NCBI GenBank assembly: GCA_028818755.1
Contig: JAPPNF010000126.1
Location: 1 to 34,739 of the forward strand
Reading direction: 5' to 3'
Length of the DNA stretch: 34,739 bases
From: Deltaproteobacteria bacterium
GTDB taxonomy: Bacteria; Desulfobacterota; Binatia; UBA9968; JAJDTQ01
The position numbers were made by a program, and so were the translations under genes. Below the pieces are notes generated by a model that worked only from the letters and a program-made list of their open reading frames with translations, had not been told where the DNA came from and did not search any database. This document shows, piece by piece, positions 23,266 through 30,301 of the stretch; position 1 is the stretch's first letter; each line of letters starts with the position of its first letter.

Positions 23266-24975
23266 GTGCATTGGCGACGGCTGTGGATGGGCTCGCCGCC
23301 CTTTGTTTGCGTGGCCCTGGCGGCACTTGCCGTCATCGCACTGCTGTTGGCCGTCGTGGTCCAGGTGGCGTTCCTCGAGGAAGGGCGGATTGCCGGCGGC
23401 GTCCGGACGCTCGACAACTTTCGCGAGGTCTTCCGCGACGACTCGGCCTTCCGGGCGGCCGCCAACACGCTCGGGTTCACGCTCGTGGTCGTGGTCACCT
23501 CGCTGGTGTTGGCGGTCCCCATCGCGTTCCTGGTGGAGCGTACCGACCTGCCGGGGCGCGGCTGGGTGGTTACGCTGCTCACCCTCACCCTCGCGGTGCC
23601 GGCCTTTTTCCCGGCCATGGGGTGGCAGTTCCTCCTTCACCCGCGCATCGGCATCGTCAACCGGTGGCTGATGGACTTCCTTTCTCTCGAGACGGCGCCG
23701 TTCAACATCGGCGCGGTGCCGGGAATGGGTTTCGTGCAGGGTCTCAACTTCGTGGGGCTTGCCTTCATCATGATCGCCCCCGCCTTCCGCAACATGGACC
23801 CGGCTCTCGAGGAGAGCGCCCAGGTTCACGGCGGCGGGTTCGGCGATCGGCTCCGTTACGTGACCTTGCCGCTCATGTGGCCGAGCATCCTGGCGGCGGG
23901 CCTCTACGTGATGGCGCTCGGCATGACGACCTTCGACGTTCCGGCGTTTCTCGGCATGGCGAATCGGACCTACACCCTGAGCACGTATCTGTACGTCCGT
24001 GCGCAGCCTCTCGACGCTCCGCCGGACTACGGTATCGTCGGCGCCATCAGCGTCTTCATGATGGCGCTGGCGCTTCTCATAAGCTGGTGGTACCTGCGGA
24101 CCATACAGCGCGGCGAGCGCTACCAGGTGATCTCGGGAAAGGCCTACCGGCCGCGGCCGGTGGAGTTGCGCCGGTGGTGGATCGCCGGATGGCTGTTCAT
24201 CGGGTCGGTGGTTTCGCTCAACCTGTTGCTGCCGCTGGGGATGCTGGTGTGGGCGTCGCTGCTCCCGTTCCTGATGGCGCCGTCCTGGCCGGCGTTGCAG
24301 ATGGTGACGCTGTCCAACTTCAGGGACATACCCTGGGACACTTTCTGGTTCGCGCTGGGGAACTCCGCGATCCTGACGCTGGTGGTGCCGACCCTGGCGA
24401 CCATCGTGGGGGTGGCTCTTTCCTGGAACATCATCAAGTCGAAGAGTCGCCTGTCCGGGCTGTTCGACGTCGTCTCCTTTCTCCCGCACGTCATTCCCAA
24501 CATGATCTTCGCCGTGGGCGCGCTGTTCATCGCGCTGTTCTGGCTGCCGACCTACGTTCCGTTCTATGGGACCATTCTCATCATCATCCTGGTGAACGTC
24601 GTCGCCCGGATTCCCTTCGCCACGAGGATGTACAACTCGTCGCTGTTGCAAATCCACAAAGACCTCGATGAGGCGGGTTACGTCTTCGGGCTCGAAACCA
24701 TGACCGTGTTCCGGCGCATCGTGCGGCCGTTGCTGGCGCCGACGCTGCTCTACGCCTGGCTGTGGATGGCGCTCCTCGCCTACAGCGAGCTGACCATGGC
24801 GGCGCTTCTGGTCACCCGCGACAATACCACGCTGCCGGTCTACATCTGGGCCATCTGGGGGGACGGAGAGCTGAACCAGGCCGCGGCCGTCTCGCTGATC
24901 GCGCTGCTCCTGGTGGTTCCTCTGATCGTCATCTACTTCGCCCTGGGCCGGCGTGCCGCCATGTGGCAGGGGTGA
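23266..24975 (+). CDS. Two-domain ABC transporter permease (AfuB/ThiP-like)
   Basis: A 569-aa integral membrane protein with about 12 helices. It is a fusion of two BPD_transp_1 permease units. Both show the EAA-type cytoplasmic loop that docks the ATPase: LEESAQVHGGGFGDRLRYV...LPL (near residue 185) and LDEAGYVFGLETMTVFRRI...RPLL (near residue 470). This double form is typical of iron(III), thiamine or spermidine/putrescine-like importers. The GTG start has AGGAGCG about 7 bp upstream and lies 11 bp behind the fusion gene, so it belongs to the Hyu operon and may import its substrate. No ATPase or periplasmic binding protein gene is present nearby; they must be encoded elsewhere. Confidence 0.88.
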   Translation: MHWRRLWMGSPPFVCVALAALAVIALLLAVVVQVAFLEEGRIAGGVRTLDNFREVFRDDSAFRAAANTLGFTLVVVVTSLVLAVPIAFLVERTDLPGRGWVVTLLTLTLAVPAFFPAMGWQFLLHPRIGIVNRWLMDFLSLETAPFNIGAVPGMGFVQGLNFVGLAFIMIAPAFRNMDPALEESAQVHGGGFGDRLRYVTLPLMWPSILAAGLYVMALGMTTFDVPAFLGMANRTYTLSTYLYVRAQPLDAPPDYGIVGAISVFMMALALLISWWYLRTIQRGERYQVISGKAYRPRPVELRRWWIAGWLFIGSVVSLNLLLPLGMLVWASLLPFLMAPSWPALQMVTLSNFRDIPWDTFWFALGNSAILTLVVPTLATIVGVALSWNIIKSKSRLSGLFDVVSFLPHVIPNMIFAVGALFIALFWLPTYVPFYGTILIIILVNVVARIPFATRMYNSSLLQIHKDLDEAGYVFGLETMTVFRRIVRPLLAPTLLYAWLWMALLAYSELTMAALLVTRDNTTLPVYIWAIWGDGELNQAAAVSLIALLLVVPLIVIYFALGRRAAMWQG

Positions 24976-25084
24976 CGGGAGACCGGTCCGCGGCGCATGG
25001 CGGCTTGCGCCGGCGAGGTGGCGCCGCGACCTTGCGCACGGCGGCACGAACCCGCTACAAGGTGCACAGGTGGGAGGTACGGCG

Positions 25085-25651
25085 GTGTCCGACATTGAAC
25101 GGCGAAGGCGCACGGAAGGCGTCCTCTTTCTCATCGGTTTCGGGTTGTGCATCCCGGCGGCCAACTGGCTCATCGGCAACGTCGGGACGGTGTGCCCGCC
25201 GGACGCGCCGTGCCTGATACCGGTGGCGCCGGGGGTGATGGCGCCGAGCGGGGTGTTGACCATCGGGCTGGCGTTCGTGCTGCGCGACCTGGTGCAGCGG
25301 CGCATCGGCGTCCGCTGGGCGGCGGTGGCCGTGGTGGCCGGCGCCCTGCTGTCGGCGGTTTTCGCGCCGCCGGCGCTGGTGGTGGCATCCGGCGCGGCTT
25401 TCCTCTTCTCGGAGACCGCCGACCTCGCCGTCTACACGCCGCTGCAGCGGCGCCGGCTGATCCTGGCCGTGTTCGCCAGCAGCATCGTGGGCCTCATCGT
25501 CGACAGCATCCTGTTCCTGTACCTGGCCTTCGGCAGCATCGAGTTCCTGCTCGGACAGGTCGTCGGGAAGTCCTGGATGGTGGTGCTGGCCTTGCCCTTC
25601 ATCATGCTGTTGCGCCGGCGTGACGAGCGTCTTGGATTGACCCCCGCCTGA
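25085..25651 (+). CDS. VUT-family (YhhQ/DUF165-like) membrane transporter
   Basis: A 188-aa membrane protein with about five or six helices. The pattern GVLTIGLAFVLRDLVQRRIG, followed by hydrophobic segments and SETADLAVYTPLQRR, is that of the VUT/YhhQ family, whose characterised members import queuosine precursors. The GTG start at 25085 (VSDIERRRR) has GGGAGG about 8 bp upstream; the frame stays open further upstream but without family similarity. It sits 109 bp after the permease gene and may be transcribed with it. No queuosine genes are nearby, so the substrate is only inferred from the family. Confidence 0.75.
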   Translation: MSDIERRRRTEGVLFLIGFGLCIPAANWLIGNVGTVCPPDAPCLIPVAPGVMAPSGVLTIGLAFVLRDLVQRRIGVRWAAVAVVAGALLSAVFAPPALVVASGAAFLFSETADLAVYTPLQRRRLILAVFASSIVGLIVDSILFLYLAFGSIEFLLGQVVGKSWMVVLALPFIMLLRRRDERLGLTPA

Positions 25652-25791
25652 GAAACACCGGGCAGGCGCTCGGCGGGTTGCACCGCCACCGGGAATCGGA
25701 TTAGAGTGCCCGCGGGATCGGCCGCCGGGCGTGCACTTGGCTCTTGTCTTCCAGAGGACCCCGGGTTGCGCTGCCGACCGCGGAGTCCGAC

Positions 25792-27414
25792 ATGCTTGAA
25801 CACGCGCTGCTCTCCACCGGGTTGCTCATCGTCGTCGCCAAGCTGGCGGAAGGCATCCTCCAGCGCTTCCGGCTGAACTCCATCGTCGCCTACACCGCCA
25901 CGGGCATTCTCCTGGGCCCGGTTACCGGCATTGTCGAGATCAACAGCTACCTGCAGATCCTCCTGAGCATCGGGATCTTCCTTTATTTCTTCCTCATCGG
26001 TCTGGACGAGCTTGACGTCTCGGCGTTCATGTCGGCGATCCATCGCCGGTTCTTCGTCGCCGCGCTCATTTCGGTCGTGATCCCCATCATGGCCTCCCTG
26101 GTGGTCACCTTCGACCTGATCTTCGACTTCGGCCTGGGTCTCGACTTCAGCGGCTCGCTGGCTCTGGCCGGCGTGCTCTCCCTCACCAGCCTGGGCGTCG
26201 TCGCCAAGGTGTTGATCGATGCGGACCGCCTGCGGCAACCCATCGGCATCGAGATGTTCACCGTCGCGCTCATTGCCGAGTTGATCGTGCTGCTGGTCAT
26301 CGGTTTCACCATCGGCGAGCACGCCCAGCACGTGAGCCTGGACGGCGTGCTGATCCTGCTGGCACAGATCGCCGTCTTCATCGTCGGGACCTGGGTGCTG
26401 GCGGGCCGGGTCATTCCGCCGCTGATCGAGCTGCTGGAGCGGTTGCTGCGGGTCCCGCAACTGTCGTTCGGGCTGATCCTCGGCGTCCTGTTCATCGCCG
26501 TCGTGGGGGCGGAGGAGATCGGCCTGCACGGCTCCCTCGGGGCGTTGCTCCTGGGCGTGGCGCTGTCGCGGCTTCCTCACCAGGTGCACCGGGACATCAT
26601 CCCGGGCATGAAGAGCGTCGCCGACGGCTTCTTCGTGCCGCTCTTCTTCAGCTCCGCGGGGCTGCATCTCAGCCTGTCGTTCACCGAGATGCAGATATGG
26701 ACCATCGCGGCGCTGATCGTGGTGCCGCTGGTGGGGAATTTCGCCGGCGCCTGGCTGGGCGCATCGGCGGCCCGCTTCGAAATGCCCTTCACCATCGCCA
26801 CCGGCCTGATGGCCAAGGGCGTGGCCGAGATCGCCATACTGTTGGTTCTCCTGGAGAACGGCGTCATCGGGCCCGACATCTTCTCTTTGTTCGTGCTCAT
26901 CATGCTCGCCTATATTCTGTTGTCGCCACCGGCTATCAGCTTCGCGGTGAGCCGCGCCAAGCCCCGGGACCCGCTGCCGTTGCCCCACCCCGTGCCGCCG
27001 TCCATGATCCGCTTCGCCCTCGACGACATCACCGTCGGCGACATCATCGACCGCAACCATCCTCACCCGGAAACCAAACTGACGGTTCGCGAGTTCGCCG
27101 ACCAGTGGGTCGGCGCGGGGCAGCAGGACTACGTGATCACGGACCGCGACGGGTTCGTGGGAATCGTGTCGCTCGCCATGCTCAGGTATCTCCCCAAGCA
27201 CGCGTGGAGCGACACCCCCTTGAGCAGGATCGCGCGCGCCACCACGCCGAATACGTGGGTGGACGAGCCGGTGGAAGACGCCCTCCAGCTCATGACCGAG
27301 AGCTCGCTCACGGCGATACCGGTGCTGGAACGGGAGTCCAAGGCGTTCGTCGGTTCGATCACCAGCCAGGACGTCTTGGACCTCATCACCACGGAAGTCC
27401 GCGGGTCGCGATAG
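25792..27414 (+). CDS. CPA2-type cation/proton antiporter with C-terminal CBS domains
   Basis: A 540-aa protein. Residues 1-390 form about 11-12 membrane helices of a Na+/H+-exchanger domain (LNSIVAYTATGILLGPVTG, FFLIGLDELD, GSLGALLLGVALSRLP, GLMAKGVAEIAILLVLLENG). The C-terminal 120 residues carry a CBS pair (DITVGDIIDR ... YVITDRDGFVGIVSL ... TPNTWVDEPVEDALQLMTESSLTAIPVL), likely binding adenine nucleotides and regulating transport. Start at ATG 25792 is preferred over an upstream TTG because the first membrane helix begins directly after it. Single gene, not obviously linked to its neighbours in function. Confidence 0.88.
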   Translation: MLEHALLSTGLLIVVAKLAEGILQRFRLNSIVAYTATGILLGPVTGIVEINSYLQILLSIGIFLYFFLIGLDELDVSAFMSAIHRRFFVAALISVVIPIMASLVVTFDLIFDFGLGLDFSGSLALAGVLSLTSLGVVAKVLIDADRLRQPIGIEMFTVALIAELIVLLVIGFTIGEHAQHVSLDGVLILLAQIAVFIVGTWVLAGRVIPPLIELLERLLRVPQLSFGLILGVLFIAVVGAEEIGLHGSLGALLLGVALSRLPHQVHRDIIPGMKSVADGFFVPLFFSSAGLHLSLSFTEMQIWTIAALIVVPLVGNFAGAWLGASAARFEMPFTIATGLMAKGVAEIAILLVLLENGVIGPDIFSLFVLIMLAYILLSPPAISFAVSRAKPRDPLPLPHPVPPSMIRFALDDITVGDIIDRNHPHPETKLTVREFADQWVGAGQQDYVITDRDGFVGIVSLAMLRYLPKHAWSDTPLSRIARATTPNTWVDEPVEDALQLMTESSLTAIPVLERESKAFVGSITSQDVLDLITTEVRGSR

Positions 27415-27504
27415 AGGTCAAGCCCCGCCGTGTCCCTCGCCTCTCCCTTTGGGACGAGACGTTTCGATTCGATGCGACGGCTCAGCCGGGCCACTGTACA
27501 TTAG

Positions 27505-27522
27505 AGCTATTCTAGCTATAAT
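27505..27522 (+). promoter_or_regulatory. Palindrome overlapping a consensus -10 box upstream of the Phd-PIN operon
   Basis: AGCTA-TTC-TAGCT (27505-27517) is a perfect 13-bp inverted repeat. It runs into TATAAT (27517-27522), which lies 7 bp before the antitoxin ATG. Such a placement suits autorepression by the Phd-type antitoxin. A -35 box is poor (CTGTAC near 27494). With so short a leader the transcript would be nearly leaderless, or the true start lies slightly further in. Confidence 0.5.
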
Positions 27523-27528
27523 GGCCAC

Positions 27529-27780
27529 ATGAAAGAAATGGCTGCGAGAGACGCCAAGAACCGCTTCGGTCGTCTGATCGATGCCGCGCAGAGTGGCCCC
27601 GTACGCGTAACCAAGAACGGCAGGGCGGTGGGGGTCATGATGTCAGTGCAGCAATACGAGCGTTTGCGTGGCGCCGCGTGGGAGCGTCTGACGGCGACCA
27701 TGGATGGCCTGGGCGAGGAAGCGCTGTCCAAGGGAATAACCGAAGCAAGGCTGGAGGCGCTCCTGGCGGATGAAAGCTGA
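27529..27780 (+). CDS. Phd/YefM-family antitoxin
   Basis: An 83-aa protein opening MKEMAARDAKNRFGRLIDAA and then PVRVTKNGRAVGVMMSVQQYERL, the classic Phd/YefM N-terminal DNA-binding fold. A helical C-terminal tail (ITEARLEALLADES) should bind and block the toxin. It overlaps the PIN gene by 11 bp, so toxin production is coupled to antitoxin synthesis. A second ATG at 27538 (MAARDAK) is a possible start. It probably binds the palindrome just upstream. Confidence 0.9.
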   Translation: MKEMAARDAKNRFGRLIDAAQSGPVRVTKNGRAVGVMMSVQQYERLRGAAWERLTATMDGLGEEALSKGITEARLEALLADES

Positions 27781-28201
27781 GCGCGTCGTCATCGACACCA
27801 ATGTGCTGATCAGCGCGGCCCTTCTGCCACACGGGTCTCCGCGTATGGTGGTGGACGTCGTTCGGTCCGAGAACGGCGTTCTGCTATTCTCGGACGAGAC
27901 GTTCGACGAGCTTCGAAGCAGGCTCGGCCTTCCGAAGTTCGACGCCTACGTCAGCCCACAAGGCCGTGCGGTCTACATTGCGCAGCTTCAGGCGGTGTCG
28001 GAACGGGTTTCGATAGTGCGTGCCAAGCTGGGTTGCCGCGACCCCGATGATGACAAGTTCCTTGAGACCGCGGTGATGGGTGGGGCGGACTGCCTGATCA
28101 CCGGGGACCGGGATCTGCTGGAGCTGTCCCCCTTTCAGGAGATCCCGATCCTGATCCCTGCAAGCTTCCTCGACTTGAGAAAACGTGGCACAAATGCATA
28201 G
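27770..28201 (+). CDS. PIN-domain toxin (PIN_3 / putative TA toxin family)
   Basis: A 143-aa PIN ribonuclease. The metal-binding acidic residues are visible: D9 in VVIDTN, E47 in FDEL, D93-D95 in DPDDDKF and D113 in TGDRD. The layout matches the 'putative toxin-antitoxin system toxin component, PIN family' group. Toxins of this fold usually cut RNA. Length and active site are complete. Start at 27770 lies within the end of the antitoxin gene. No third gene belongs to the module. Confidence 0.9.
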   Translation: MKAERVVIDTNVLISAALLPHGSPRMVVDVVRSENGVLLFSDETFDELRSRLGLPKFDAYVSPQGRAVYIAQLQAVSERVSIVRAKLGCRDPDDDKFLETAVMGGADCLITGDRDLLELSPFQEIPILIPASFLDLRKRGTNA

Positions 28202-28246
28202 CGGGGAGGCACTCGCTCTATTACTCTTCGGACAAAGGATGACGAG

Positions 28247-28789
28247 ATGAAAGAACCCTTCAAGACGGACCTCAAGGCGATCCAGAAGCGGGCGCGGGAG
28301 AAGATGGAGCAGGGGGCCATCACCGGCGCCTACTTGGCCGACCGGGAGCAGGTGCTCTCGGTGCTGAACGAGGTGCTGGCCACCGAGATCGTCTGCATCC
28401 TGCGCTACAAGAACCACTACTTCATGGCCAGCGGCATCAACGCCGGGCCGGTGGCGGCCGAGTTCCTCCAGCACGCCAACGAGGAGCAGATGCACGCGGA
28501 CTGGGTGGCCCAGCGTATCACCCAGCTCGGCGGGTCGCCCAACTTCAGCCCGGACGGGCTCGCCACCCGTTCCCACGCCGCGTACGAGGAAGGCGACACC
28601 CTGGAGGCCATGATCAAGGAAGACCTGGTGGCCGAGCGCGTGGCCATCGAGACCTATTCCGAGATCATCCGGTGGCTCGCCAACGACGACCCCACCACCC
28701 GCCGGATCATCGAGGACATCCTCAAGATGGAAGAGGAGCACGCCGACGACCTGGCCAGCCTGCTGGTGACGCTGGGGAAGTCGGCGTGA
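28247..28789 (+). CDS. Ferritin-like di-iron protein (bacterioferritin/Dps-like)
   Basis: A 180-aa four-helix-bundle protein. Likely di-iron ligands are E47, E80-x2-H83, E130 and E164-H165, the ferritin/bacterioferritin spacing. Such proteins oxidise and store iron or protect DNA from peroxide. Length is slightly above bacterioferritin, owing to an N-terminal extension of about 30 residues. Start has AAGGATGACGAG just upstream (moderate). It stands alone between the PIN toxin and the copper regulator, and the latter has its own promoter. Whether it binds haem is not decidable. Confidence 0.85.
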   Translation: MKEPFKTDLKAIQKRAREKMEQGAITGAYLADREQVLSVLNEVLATEIVCILRYKNHYFMASGINAGPVAAEFLQHANEEQMHADWVAQRITQLGGSPNFSPDGLATRSHAAYEEGDTLEAMIKEDLVAERVAIETYSEIIRWLANDDPTTRRIIEDILKMEEEHADDLASLLVTLGKSA

Positions 28790-28811
28790 CCGCGCGCACG
28801 TTGTCCAGCCC

Positions 28812-28842
28812 TTGACCTTCCAGTAACGGGAACCTTTACTAT
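28812..28842 (+). promoter_or_regulatory. MerR-type promoter with 19-bp spacer and copper-type operator
   Basis: TTGACC (28812-28817) and TACTAT (28837-28842) are separated by 19 bp, the overlong spacing that MerR regulators correct by twisting DNA. Between them ACCTTCC ... GGAACCT forms an imperfect dyad like CueR/HmrR operators. It lies directly ahead of the MerR gene and probably drives it and the following cytochromes. Confidence 0.75.
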
Positions 28843-28865
28843 GATCACCTGTCACGGAGGTGGTC

Positions 28866-29270
28866 ATGAACATAGGCGACGTCGCGGAGGCGAGCGGGCT
28901 CCCCGCCAAGACCATCCGGTACTACGAGGACATCGGCTTCGTGCGGCCCGCGCGGGGCCGCAACGGGTATCGTGATTTCGGCGAAAATGACCTGCACAAG
29001 CTCGCCTTTCTCGCCCGCGCCCGATCCTTGGGCTTTTCCATTCACGACTGTCGCGCGCTCCTCTCGCTCTATGAAGACCGCGGGCGCGCCAGTTCGGACG
29101 TGAAGGCCGTCGCCGAGCATCACCTGCGCCGGATCGACGCCAAGATCGCCGAACTCGGGGGACTGCGGGACACGCTGGCACGATTGGTGGCCCGCTGCCA
29201 TGGCGATGACCGGCCGGATTGTCCCATCCTCGACGACTTGGCAGGATCGAGCCGGCGGAGGGGCGGGTGA
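28866..29270 (+). CDS. MerR-family copper(I)-responsive regulator (CueR/HmrR-like)
   Basis: A 134-aa regulator: MNIGDVAEASGLPAKTIRYYE helix-turn-helix, GRNGYRDF wing, long dimerisation helix, and a metal loop with C111 and C119 (CHGDDRPDCPIL). The two Cys at this spacing are the CueR/HmrR hallmark for Cu(I), Ag(I) or Au(I). The ATG at 28866 has GGAGG 5 bp upstream; a GTG two codons earlier is less likely. Its stop overlaps the start of the cytochrome gene. A copper ATPase or chaperone, the usual targets, is not adjacent; instead c-type cytochromes follow. Confidence 0.9.
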   Translation: MNIGDVAEASGLPAKTIRYYEDIGFVRPARGRNGYRDFGENDLHKLAFLARARSLGFSIHDCRALLSLYEDRGRASSDVKAVAEHHLRRIDAKIAELGGLRDTLARLVARCHGDDRPDCPILDDLAGSSRRRGG

Positions 29271-29686
29271 CCGCCAACCGGGTGACGGTGGTGCTCGCGG
29301 CGCTGGCCCTCATCGCCGTGGCGGGTTGGGTCATGTGGCCGCGCCACGCCCACATGACTCGAACCGCCGGCAACCCCGGCACGAGCGCCATGGTCCCGCC
29401 CGCTTCCGTCAAGGGCACGCGCGGCGAGGCGTTGTTCAATCAGCGGTGCGCCGCCTGTCATGGTCCCAACGCGACGGGGTCGGCCCAGGGGCCGCCCCTG
29501 GTCCACCGGATCTACGAGCCGGGCCACCACTCCGACTTGTCGTTCCTGCTGGCGGTGAGAAGGGGTGTCCGGGCCCACCACTGGCGGTTCGGCAACATGG
29601 CGCCGGTTCCCGGCCTTTCGGAGGCCGACGTGAAAGAGATCGTCCGCTACGTGCGCGCCCTGCAGCGGGCCAAGGGGATTTTCTGA
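29267..29686 (+). CDS. Membrane-anchored class I cytochrome c
   Basis: A 139-aa protein. An N-terminal hydrophobic segment (about 6-24, VTVVLAALALIAVAGWVMW) acts as signal or anchor. The haem site is C61-A-A-C64-H65 and Met111 (GNMAPVPGLS) is the probable sixth ligand. It should carry electrons in the periplasm. The GTG start at 29267 overlaps the MerR stop (GTGA) and places the signal segment at the very N terminus, which an upstream start would not. Co-transcription with the copper regulator suggests copper- or metal-stress-related electron transfer (inference). Confidence 0.85.
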   Translation: MTANRVTVVLAALALIAVAGWVMWPRHAHMTRTAGNPGTSAMVPPASVKGTRGEALFNQRCAACHGPNATGSAQGPPLVHRIYEPGHHSDLSFLLAVRRGVRAHHWRFGNMAPVPGLSEADVKEIVRYVRALQRAKGIF

Positions 29687-29695
29687 GGACTTGAG

Positions 29696-30301
29696 ATGGT
29701 GATACTGACACAGCGTCGACGGCTCACGGTGGCCGTCCTGGTGCTTGTCCTGGCCGCGGGCACGGTCTACGCGCATCGCGGCGCCACCGGTATCGTCAAG
29801 GAGCGCATGGATGCCATGATGTCCCTGGGCGATGCCATGAAGGCGCTGACCGCGATGATGCGCGGGAAGCGACCCTACAATGTCGAGCGCGTCAGGAACT
29901 ATGCGACGACCGTCGCCCGGCACGGGAGTGAAGATATGACCCGCCTGTTCCCGGAGGGAAGCCTGCAACATCCCACCAGGGCGAAGCCGGCCATCTGGGC
30001 CGATTGGGAACACTTCTCCGCCCTGGCGACGGAGCTCACGGTATACGCCGGCGTGCTGAAATCGGCGGCGGCCAACCAGCGCGCGCCCGGGCGGGGCGGC
30101 ACGACGCCCGTGGACCTCACGCCGGAAGAACTCGCAACCATGGCGCCGGACGCGGCCTTCGAGCGGTTGAGACGGACCTGCTCGGACTGCCATCGGACCT
30201 TTCGCATGAAGAGCGAGTTGCCGCCGCGGCCCCCGGAGCGGCTCGGCCGCCTTGCGCGGCTTCCGGGCGTCAATCCAGTTTCGACCGCAGCAGTTCGTTG
30301 A
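29696..30301 (+). CDS. Cytochrome c'-type (class II) cytochrome
   Basis: A 201-aa exported protein with a signal peptide (TVAVLVLVLAAGTVYA, cut after about residue 26). A helical body (RMDAMMSLGDAMKALTAMMRGK) is followed by the C-terminal haem motif C162-S-D-C165-H166-R-T-F-R, the class II arrangement. Members bind NO or CO or transfer electrons. A Pro/Arg-rich tail of about 30 residues follows the haem site, longer than usual. It starts 9 bp after the class I cytochrome with GAGG-like signal, so both belong to the MerR operon. Its 3' end overlaps the convergent glnS gene by 32 bp. Confidence 0.85.
   Translation: MVILTQRRRLTVAVLVLVLAAGTVYAHRGATGIVKERMDAMMSLGDAMKALTAMMRGKRPYNVERVRNYATTVARHGSEDMTRLFPEGSLQHPTRAKPAIWADWEHFSALATELTVYAGVLKSAAANQRAPGRGGTTPVDLTPEELATMAPDAAFERLRRTCSDCHRTFRMKSELPPRPPERLGRLARLPGVNPVSTAAVR

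Noticed and set aside
23158..25305. Minus-strand frame of 715 codons opposite the permease gene
   Set aside because: Low-complexity His/Arg/Asp/Gln-rich translation; antisense of a hydrophobic membrane protein.
25432..27201. Minus-strand frame of 589 codons opposite the antiporter gene
   Set aside because: Same antisense artefact: charged, repeat-like translation against a membrane protein.
28247..28789. Calling the ferritin-like protein Bfr or Dps
   Set aside because: Di-iron ligands fit both groups loosely; the haem-binding Met of Bfr and the intersubunit site of Dps could not be confirmed.
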